Shown here piece by piece: positions 23,540-34,100 of a DNA stretch of 64,000 nt (its first letter is position 1; each line of letters begins with the position of its first letter). The notes beneath the pieces were generated by a model. That model made no database searches, was not told the DNA's origin, and saw only the letters and a program-made list of their open reading frames with translations. The DNA is from Deinandra increscens subsp. villosa (lineage: Eukaryota > Streptophyta > Magnoliopsida > Asterales > Asteraceae). Made by a program: the position numbers and the translations under genes. The stretch lies in NCBI GenBank assembly GCA_039602395.1, contig JBCNJP010000017.1, positions 11,496,315 through 11,560,314 of the forward strand, in the 5' to 3' direction.

Positions 23540-24090
23540 CAAACACAACGTGCAGGACTCAAGTCACCACAGAGGGAAGACGGGCAACAAGCTGCGCCGC
23601 CAACCCCTTTTGAATAGCAAACCCTAGACGTATGAAAACAACATTCTTCAATCTAGAGGCCACGACATTCCCGTACATGACTTTCTGAATCCAGCGCAAC
23701 ATGGCAGCCGCCTCCGACTCAAGATGCCCAAATGTATCAAAGACGAAGGGAACAAACACATGTTGGTTTTCGATGCACACTTTCTCGTGTTTGTTCACCT
23801 TCCCTGCAGCCGCTCTAGACGTCGTCTGCCCCGCCACGAAGGTACTGGCCCGTAGCCCCAGAAGGGGAGAAACCCCCGTTAAGTCGACACAGGCATGCTT
23901 CCCATTCTGCCATCCAAAAACCAGTACGTCAGCAGGCCTGAGGGAAGAACGCCCATCCGAGGGGTCAGACAGAAAGTTAACAGGAGCTTCCTTCCTGGCC
24001 GAGATCCCAACCCGTCAAAAAATGTCAAACAAAACGTCCCAAACCACATCATGTCGATACTTAAACCCCGGGAGCTCAATAATTATGTTT
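23540..24090 (-). pseudogene. C-terminal fragment of an RT-related mobile protein
   Basis: Minus-strand frames between about 24080 and 23559 encode a conserved block met at the end of plant RT-like mobile proteins of uncertain class: KEAPVNFLSDP, LRPADVLVFGW, then ACVDLTGVSPLL, HEKVCIENQHVFVPFVFDTF, and a tail ending QKGLAAQLVARLP. RPAD followed by a lone D within LTG resembles the active-site spacing of PD-(D/E)XK nucleases (inference). A short frame break separates the upstream part from 23559-23837. The reverse transcriptase itself is not present, so this is a truncated copy, not a gene. The family assignment rests on my memory of similar plant proteins. Confidence 0.5.
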
Positions 24091-24100
24091 TATAATTTAT

Positions 24101-24365
24101 TGTAAACGCAAATATATATGAGATTGTCCCTAAAAATATTATATAGAAGACCTATTTTTAAGTGGATAAAGTTCATATACCTTTTTAATGTACAAACTTA
24201 AAAAATAAAGAAAAAATATATTAAATGAATTTATGTAAACGCAAGTATATATGAAATTGTCCCTAAAAATATTATATATAAGACCTATTTTTAAGTGGGT
24301 AAAGTTCATATACCTTTTTAATGTACAAGCTTAAAAATAAAGAGAAAATATATTAAATGAAGCCT
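24101..24365 (+). repeat. two-copy tandem repeat, about 132 bp
   Basis: The block starting TGTAAACGCAAATATATATG at 24101 recurs at 24234 with a few substitutions, including CCTAAAAATATTATATA and ATACCTTTTTAATGTACAA in both copies. It is AT-rich and non-coding. Confidence 0.8.
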
Positions 24366-24369
24366 ATTT

Positions 24370-25182
24370 GAGTAATTAAATATTTCTTTATATTTAATTT
24401 CATGTATATCCATCTGTATCTATCCGATGAGTTAAAATAAAAAGTTTTTTGTTCATCTTATCCGTCCGACTATGTTGCATATACATAACATGGTATGTTG
24501 CAGTATATTGCATATATGCAACATGGTATGTTTCATATGTTGCATATAATGTTTCATAAGTTTTTTTAGGTTGTTAGGTGACCATCAGGTGGATAAACAC
24601 GAAATTAAAAAAAAATACCAAAATTACCTAAATAGCTTTTATATAATGGTATTTAAATTAGTTTTTAAGTTTATACACTAAAAAAAGTTTTTATTTGAAC
24701 CTAACCCAATTTTAAGTGTTATGGTATTTCAAACGCCATTACAAAGATATGAATAATATTTTGATAGCTTTTGGTTTATATATATTCTTAGTAGATCGAA
24801 TTCTTCTTTGACCTTCCAATGTTAAACATATTTTAGCCTTTACATAATAATATACTTCTATGAGATTAAAATGGGTGTTTTTTGGAAGGGGCTTGGTAAT
24901 GACACCTCTTTCAAAGGGCTCGGCTGCTTTCGCTTGCCATTGTATGTTCTGACTAGACCTGCGCTTCGTAGCGGAGTCAGACCGTTTTTAAGAGTCTGTT
25001 AGCCAAACCATGAGAGATATGTGCGATGCGAAAGCGTTGACAATTTTAGTTGTCGGCTAATTGTGTTGGCCGACCCGCGCTTCCAGCGGAGTCAGATCGT
25101 TTTTAAACCAAGTTCAATTAATAGTTGTATTGTTTTGTGCAATTCCAGAATCCAATTAGGCCAATTAGGGGGGAATATTTTA
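24370..25182. other. intergenic sequence with a dispersed motif pair
   Basis: No gene. Two related 35-nt blocks, each with GCGCTTC, GCGGAGTCAGA and CGTTTTTAA, lie near 24959-24991 and 25077-25106. Several short palindromes around TTGCATAT and ATGCAACA occur at 24473-24550. Confidence 0.4.
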
Positions 25183-28100
25183 TCAAAAGTACTGCATTAT
25201 TGCAAAAATAAAGAAAAGATACATCATCTTGCGAAGAACACCAGACATCTCCTCTCTGTTCTTCTTTGCCCTCTTGTGTGTACCCAATTTTCTCTTGGCC
25301 ACCTTCTGCACTCGCTTGTCCTTTCCAACCCTCAACAACTCGATAATTCTCCTCTCATATGATGCAAATCCAGTTACCTTCCGGATCAAATTTCTAAGAA
25401 AATAGACCTTTTTGCTTATTTTCTATAAAGAAACATGTAACAACGCAAATTATTTTTACTATTTCGTTAACAATATTTAACTTGAAAAGTGGTCCCAGAA
25501 AATTTCGTTCAAATTTAACAGTTTGTGGCATCAACACTTGCATAGGAAACCATATACAAAACCAAGTGAGTGGTAAATGCAAGTTAATACTAGTTCAATA
25601 TTTTCAAAAGATGGTTATGACAAGTCATGAACATCAAAAGAGTCGGCAATTCGAGTGTTCGGTTCGTCTTGCGCTCGAGAAGATCCGCGTCTACATGGTA
25701 GTTTTACCTGCGTGCAATTACACCCCATTAGTATGTAACATTAATGCAAGTTGGGACATTGTTTAGGCATTAAAAAGGAGGCAAAATTTCAGAAATTAGG
25801 CAGCTCCACCGTAAGCTACGCTGGCCACCGTAGCTTACGGTGGCATCAGCTAGCCTACGGTGGCTTGATGCTGGCCTACGGTGGGTGCCCAGTGCTGCAG
25901 GCCACCGTAGCTTACGGTGGCCACCGTAAGCTACGGTGGTACCTGTGGTTTCGGTACCCCGTCTTGGTTCTTTTTCCACTTAATTGCCCGGATTCGATTT
26001 CCACCGATTCATAAGTTACCAACACATGGTTTAAGCTCCAAAAACTTACTAGACTCTAAAATTTAAACATGGACCAATTACCCATCGTTACCTTGCCTTT
26101 ACCTTACCCGGTTGACCCGTTAAGGGCCAACCCATGCTACAACTCGTCCGGGATTACAAATGAACCAAACCTTGCACATTCACTAGTGGCATGTTCACAA
26201 TATATCAGATTACTTCATGACTCCTACCTTTTATATCATATGAATTTCAATGATCCTTAAGGAGCATTCCAATTACAACGTATCCATGTCACCTATGTAG
26301 GAATCCTAGAATACTAATTAGAATTGGACATTTTACATATGTGTATAACCACCCTTGCCATACACCAAGAACCCAATTAGCCCTTGAGGTATCTTCGGGT
26401 CAATTATCCGAAGGCAAAAGCATGAGGAGTGTAGGCAAATCAACCCAATTTGGTTGACTAAGCCACTTCCTCTTTTCCCCTATGAGAGAATCCATTTATT
26501 CCCTCATGAGGTGAAGACTTATTCTTTTCTACCCACTATGGTCCATAACCAAATGTAAGATGTTTATAATTATTACTTACTAGTGTAACGAACAAGATGT
26601 ACGTTACCTCGATTGCTTGACGATCCACTTCCACCGGCGTGAGCTTGATTGCTTCCTTCAAAACCTTGATTGCCTAATGGGTCACTATCAATGTTAGGAC
26701 CTTAATCATAGTAGCACTTTTACCATGTTTCCATAACATGGCTTCTAAGCTACTCAAACACATTACTAATTCACAAGGATGGCAATCAAGCAATGTTCAT
26801 CACGTTTGCATCCAGATATATATGCATCATCAACATTAACATGACAACTAAGGCATACATCAACCATTTTAGCTAATGCACATGATTTCACCTAATTGGT
26901 TCAATTTTTGTGAACTTGTAGCTTCCCATGGTCATCCAACATCAATACAAGCAAATTTGTTGTATTTAATCACATTTTGACTCTTTGAGGCATTTTGTCA
27001 AACACCTTGTGTGCATACTTTGATGCATCCATAATTACCCAACCCTTGAACCTCCAACTTGGCCCTTTAGCATAGTGTCGGTGAATTCCATCAGCGATCC
27101 ATCATAAATTTATCATCTAACACTAATCTCATACACAATTCAAGCAATGGACACAATTTCTCAAACATCCTATGAGGTCATGCAACATGGAAGTTCAAGC
27201 ATAGGATTTTTGGTGACTACTTCACCAATTCCACAATCAAAATGGGGATTTAAGTAACATATGAAGTTCCTAACATCATAAGATTCATATTACATCCCAA
27301 ATTTGCAGATTTGAGGCCCTAATTTTCGTGACCTACACATGCAAATACTTGGGGTTTCACTTACTTGTTACAAGGACGAATTTAGGGCTTGAGAGCACTT
27401 CAAATTTTCAATTATAATGCACCAAAATCACAGCCATAGCCTCATCATGCAGAATTTGGGAAGAAGGAGGAAGGAGAGGGCTGGGGTCGAGACAGAGATC
27501 GCAATCTGCGATCTCCTCCTCCTCCTCCCCTATTTTGTTTAGTTTTTGATCCTTATTTACATCCCTGGCCCCTCTAGTTTAGGTTTTGGTCAAATCCAAT
27601 TAAACCTTAACATTTAACATTTAACCCCCCCCAAGTTTCTATAGTATGGCAAGTACTATAACATATAAGGAACAATTTGGTCACATAACAAGGCAATGTC
27701 AATTGTTAACGGAATTTTCATATATTAAAACTCGGGATGTTACAACTCCACCCCCCTTAAGGGAGTTTCGTCCCCGAAACCGTTACATACCAAATAAGTG
27801 GGGATAGTAGCGTTGCATCTCTTCCTCGGACTCCCAAGTTAGATCCGATCCTTTCCTATGCTCCCATTGAACCTTCACTTGGTTCACTTCTCTGTTTCTT
27901 AGCCGCTTAACCTTACGGTCGAGAATCGCAATAGGCCTCTCGACATAGTTAAGCTTATCATCAATGACTAAATCATCGAGTGGCACATAGGCACTCTCGT
28001 CGGCAAGACACTTCCTCAAATAGGACACGTGGAACGTATTGTGAATGCCGCTTAGCTCCTCCGGCAATTCCAGTTGATAAGCCACCTTGCCCACACGCGC

Positions 28101-31100
28101 AAGGATTTTGAAAGGTCCAATGAATCGAGGACTTAGCTTGCCTCGTTTCCTAAACCGAATCACACCTTTCCACGGAGAGACCTTTAACATGACATAGTCT
28201 CCCTCTTGGAACTCTATTGGTCTCCTTCTCTTATCCGCATAAGATTTTTGTCTATCTTGAGCGGCTTTTAATCGTGCCCTCACGATGTCGATCTTGGCCG
28301 ACGTTTCCCGAACCACCTCGCGGCTACTTAGCTCGCGTTGGCCCACTTCACCCCAACATACGGGTGTTCGGCACCTTCTACCATACAACATCTCGAACGG
28401 AGGCATCCCAATACTCGAGTGATAGCTATTATTGTAGGCAAATTCTACGAGTGGCAAGTGTCGGTCCCAATTTCCCCCGAAATCCATAACACATGCCCGA
28501 AGCATGTCTTCCAACGTTTGGATGGTCCTCTCGCTTTGGCCGTCGGTTTGGGGGTGATACGCTGTACTGATGTGTAATCTAGACCCCATTTCCTCTTGGA
28601 ACCCTTGCCAAAATTCCGATGTGAACCGGGTGTCCCGGTCCGATACTATGGAAACCGGTACCCCGTGGCGAGACACAATTTCGTCAATATAAATATCGGC
28701 CAGTTTCTCCGATGAAGTCTTCTCTCGAATAGGGAGAAAGTGTGCACTTTTGGTCAGCCGGTCCACAATCACCCAAATAGCGTCGTGGTTTCTAGCCGTT
28801 CTTGGCAGCTTGGTTACCAAGTCCATAGTCACATGTTCCCATTTCCACACGGGAATTTCCAAGGGTTGCAACTTCCCGTATGGTCTTTGGTGCTCAGCCT
28901 TGACTTGTAGACAAGTCAAGCATCTCTCGACGTACTTGACTATGTCACGTTTCATCCCGGGCCACCAATAATTGGCCTTTAAATCGTTATACATCTTTGT
29001 TGCCCCCGGGTGTACCGTGTACCGCGACTTATGGGCTTCGTCTAATAACATATTCCTCACGTCACATGAGTTGGGAACCCAAATTCGCCCGAAGCGGGTC
29101 TTTATTCCACTTTCTTCATCCACTAGATCTTTTACTTGGCCCACAATCCGCTCTTTCTTCCAGTTTTCTTCTTTGACTGCTTCAATTTGGGCCTCCTTGA
29201 TCCGTAATATCAAGTTAGAGGTCACCACAAGTTGCATAGATCTCACTTTAATGGGCGCATAGTCCCCCTTTCGGCTTAGGGCATCGGCTACCACATTAGC
29301 CTTGCCCGGGTGATAGTGAATCTCGCAGTCATAGTCCTTGATCGTCTCAAGCCATCTTCGTTGCCTCATGTTCAAGTCCTTTTGGTCGAAGAAGTACTTG
29401 AGGCTTTTGTGATCAGTGAAGATAGTGCATTTGGCCCCATACAAATAATGTCGCCAAATCTTCAAGGCAAACACTACCGCCGCCAACTCTAGGTCATGCG
29501 TAGGGTAGTTTCGCTCGTGCACCTTTAGTTGCCGAGATGCATACGCGATCACCTTGCCTCGTTGCATCAACACACAACCGAGGCCAACTTGCGACGCGTC
29601 TGAATAAACCACTAGGTCTTCGTTTCCCTCGGGCAAGGTTAAAACCGGGGCTTGGGTTAGCTTCTGTTTGAGGCTTCGAAATGCCTCCTCTTGCTCGGTA
29701 CCCCATACAAACTTGGTTTCTTTCTTAGTCAGCTTCGTTAGGGGTAAGGCTATTTTCGAGAAATCTTGGATAAATCTCCGGTAGTAGCCTGCTAGCCCGA
29801 GGAAACTCCTAACCTCGGTGGGAGTCTTAGGAGCTTCCCATAAGGTTACCGCTTCAACTTTAGCCGGATCCACCTTAATCCCCTCGGAACCAATTACATG
29901 GCCCAAAAACTGCACTTCTCTTAGCCAAAATGCACATTTAGAGAACTTGGCATACAACTTTTCCACTCTTAGTCTCTCCAGTATCTCCCGTAAATGCTTG
30001 GCATGCTCGGCCTCGCTTCGAGAGTAGATCAAAATGTCGTCAATGAAGACTATCACCGATTTATCTAACATGGGTTTGCACACACGGTTCATTAAATCCA
30101 TGAAAGCCGCCGGTGCATTTGTCAACCCAAAGGACATCACACAGAATTCGTAGTGCCCATAGCGAGTTCTAAAGGCCGTCTTGGGGATGTCCTCTTCTTT
30201 CACTTTAAGCTGATGGTACCCCGACCGCAAGTCGATCTTGGAGAACCACTTAGCCCCTTGTAGCTGATCGAATAGGTCGTCAATTCGGGGCAATGGATAT
30301 CGATTTTTCACCGTGAGTTTGTTTAACTCCCGGTAATCGATGCACATCCGCATACTTCCATCTTTCTTCTTTACAAATAGAACCGGGGCTCCCCATGGTG
30401 AGATACTCGGCCTAATAAACCCCTTATCCAGCAACTCTTGGATTTGGGTATTAAGTTCTTGCAACTCTGGGGGCGCTAACCGATATGGTGCCCGTGCTAC
30501 CGGCTTGGCATTCGGAACTAGGTCAATTCTGAATTCCACATCTCTATCCGGAGGCATACCCGGCAATTCTTCCGGGAACACATCTTTGAATTCTTGGACT
30601 ACCGGTAACTCATCTATTACCGGTCCTTGTACTCTTGTGTCGGTCACCATAGCTAAAAAGGCTCGGCATCCCTTTTTTATGTACTTTCTCGCTTTGTGCA
30701 TGGAGCATATTATGGGAGTTCCGCTTTTGTCTCCCAGTATGGTGACTTTGTCTCCCGTAGGTGACGTGAGTTCAATTGTCTTGTGATCACATATCACTCT
30801 CGCGTGGTGGCGGGATAGCCAATCCATACCTACCACCACCTTGAACTCTCTCATAGCCATGGGGATGAGGTCAATGGAGAATTCCTCCCCGTTGATGGTG
30901 ATCGTGCATCCCCGACATACATCATAAACAAGTACAGATTTATCGTTAGCAACTTCTACTTCTAAAGGTACATGCAGTTTTTCAATCACAAATGAAGGGT
31001 GCTTAACAAAATCAATTGAGACAAATGACCTATTAGCACCCGTATCAAATAATACACGTGCAGGCAACGAATTAATCGGAAAAGTACCTGACACGACGTT

Positions 31101-34100
31101 GGGGTCAATCTTGGCCTCATCGGCCGTTAGCTGGAATGCCCTTCCGGTGGCCCGCGGAATTTCAGTTTTTCCTCCAGTCCTTGACCCTTCACCCATCAAT
31201 TTTGGGCAGTTCGGCTTCTTATGACCCGTCTGATAGCAGTTGAAGCATCTAACTACTTCAGAGGGGCAATTGGAGACAAGGTGGCCCTTTTTGCCACAAT
31301 TTAAACATGGTCGATCCTTGAAGAGGCACTCGCCCGGATGCCCTCTCCCACAAATCTTACATTTGGAGTTTCCCCCCTTGAACTCTTTCTTCTTGGGAGA
31401 TTCCCCCGTTTTCTGCTTCTTTGGGGGGTTTAATTGTGCCTCATTAGGCCCTCTCCTTTCACGGGCTTCTTCCCTTCGGGTGATATCAAGTTCCCGAGCC
31501 CTCGCTGCGTTAATCATTTCTTCCACTGTGGTGAAACTCGACAGTGGTACAAAGTCCTTAATCGTGGACTTGAGCATGTTCCTATAGAAGAACATTCTAG
31601 CCCCTTCGGTAGGTAACACATCCGTACAAAACCTGACCCGATCAAGGTAGATCCCAGTGATTTGATCTACCGTTTGGTCATCACTTTGCTCCAATTTGAG
31701 AAACTCCTGCTTGAGTTTGTTCACCATTGCCTTCGGGCAATGATGTTCAGTAAAGATTTCTTTGAATTCGGGCCACGTTAGTGCATTAATTGCAACATCC
31801 CCTTTTTCTTGGGCCTTTGCATCCCACCAATCTTTCGCCCGGTCCCGAAGTAAACCCGTGGCATAACTCACTTGATCATCTTCTTCACAATGGGTCCGGC
31901 GGAATACACCCTCCACGTTGGTGATCCACCGATGGCAAGCAATAGGATCCACCTCACCCGAATAGTGAGGGGGTTTGCAAGCCATGAACTTGTTAAAAGA
32001 ACAACGTTTCTTTGTCTTTTCGGGCTCCCCTCGATTTAGAAGAACCCCCTTTAGCTCATCAAATTTTTCATTCATGGTCTTAAGAAGATCCTCTTGGATC
32101 TTGTGCACGTATTCCGGGAGGGCGGCATCAATAGCCCTCCCGACTTCTTCAGCAATTCGGGCGTTAAGGGCCTCGTTTCTCTGCTCCTCAGTCAAGCCGT
32201 CCCCAACTTGGTTCGTCATGACACTACAGAGTTTAATTCAACCAGTTAGTTCATATATCAATTCCCCTTGCCTAGAGCAGGGTTGTTATGGACTCCCCTC
32301 GGCAAGTTCCAAGGGTGTCACACATAAGGTCATGGGTTTATAACAATTTATATAACCCATCTTAAACTATTCATGCGTCTCCCGCATCTTTGGTTCCGGT
32401 GCAATTCACCATCCCTTACACGGTCTGAAATTACCAAGTTGTGCATCAACTATGCACCCTTAGTTACCATCCGTATCACACACACTAGAACTATAATCAT
32501 TCATCTATTTAAAGATTTAACACGTACCCGGATCTCCGCGGAAGCTCGAACCGAACACTTAGCCATTATCTCGAGCACGGGTTTGAGTTCAAGAGTCGAA
32601 TTACACTCGAATCCCTCAAACCTCGGCTCTGATACCAACTTGTAACAACGCAAATTATTTTTACTATTTCGTTAACAATATTTAACTTGAAAAGTGGTCC
32701 CAGAAAATTTCGTTCAAATTTAACAGTTTGTGGCATCAACACTTGCATAGGAAACCATATACAAAACCAAGTGAGTGGTAAATGCAAGTTAATACTAGTT
32801 CAATATTTTCAAAAGATGGTTATGACAAGTCATGAACATCAAAAGAGTCGGCAATTCGAGTGTTCGGTTCGTCTTGCGCTCGAGAAGATCCGCGTCTACA
32901 TGGTAGTTTTACCTGCGTGCAATTACACCCCATTAGTATGTAACATTAATGCAAGTTGGGACATTGTTTAGGCATTAAAAAGGAGGCAAAATTTCAGAAA
33001 TTAGGCAGCTCCACCGTAAGCTACGCTGGCCACCGTAGCTTACGGTGGCATCAGCTAGCCTACGGTGGCTTGATGCTGGCCTACGGTGGGTGCCCAGTGC
33101 TGCAGGCCACCGTAGCTTACGGTGGCCACCGTAAGCTACGGTGGTACCTGTGGTTTCGGTACCCCGTCTTGGTTCTTTTTCCACTTAATTGCCCGGATTC
33201 GATTTCCACCGATTCATAAGTTACCAACACATGGTTTAAGCTCCAAAAACTTACTAGACTCTAAAATTTAAACATGGACCAATTACCCATCGTTACCTTG
33301 CCTTTACCTTACCCGGTTGACCCGTTAAGGGCCAACCCATGCTACAACTCGTCCGGGATTACAAATGAACCAAACCTTGCACATTCACTAGTGGCATGTT
33401 CACAATATATCAGATTACTTCATGACTCCTACCTTTTATATCATATGAATTTCAATGATCCTTAAGGAGCATTCCAATTACAACGTATCCATGTCACCTA
33501 TGTAGGAATCCTAGAATACTAATTAGAATTGGACATTTTACATATGTGTATAACCACCCTTGCCATACACCAAGAACCCAATTAGCCCTTGAGGTATCTT
33601 CGGGTCAATTATCCGAAGGCAAAAGTATGAGGAGTGTAGGCAAATCAACCCAATTTGGTTGACTAAGCCACTTCCTCTTTTCCCCTATGAGAGAATCCAT
33701 TTATTCCCTCATGAGGTGAAGACTTATTCTTTTCTACCCACTATGGTCCATAACCAAATGTAAGATGTTTATAATTATTACTTACTAGTGTAACGAACAA
33801 GATGTACGTTACCTCGATTGCTTGACGATCCACTTCCACCGGCGTGAGCTTGATTGCTTCCTTCAAAACCTTGATTGCCTAATGGGTCACTATCAATGTT
33901 AGGACCTTAATCATAGTAGCACTTTTACCATGTTTCCATAACATGGCTTCTAAGCTACTCAAACACATTACTAATTCACAAGGATGGCAATCAAGCAATG
34001 TTCATCACGTTTGCATCCAGATATATATGCATCATCAACATTAACATGACAACTAAGGCATACATCAACCATTTTAGCTAATGCACATGATTTCACCTAA

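Noticed and set aside
25806..25940. CRISPR-like array
   Set aside because: Units are palindromes without regular unique spacers and lie in a plant retrotransposon LTR.
28217..32343. Plus-strand open frames opposite the Tekay polyprotein
   Set aside because: They are antisense shadows of a strongly coding frame.
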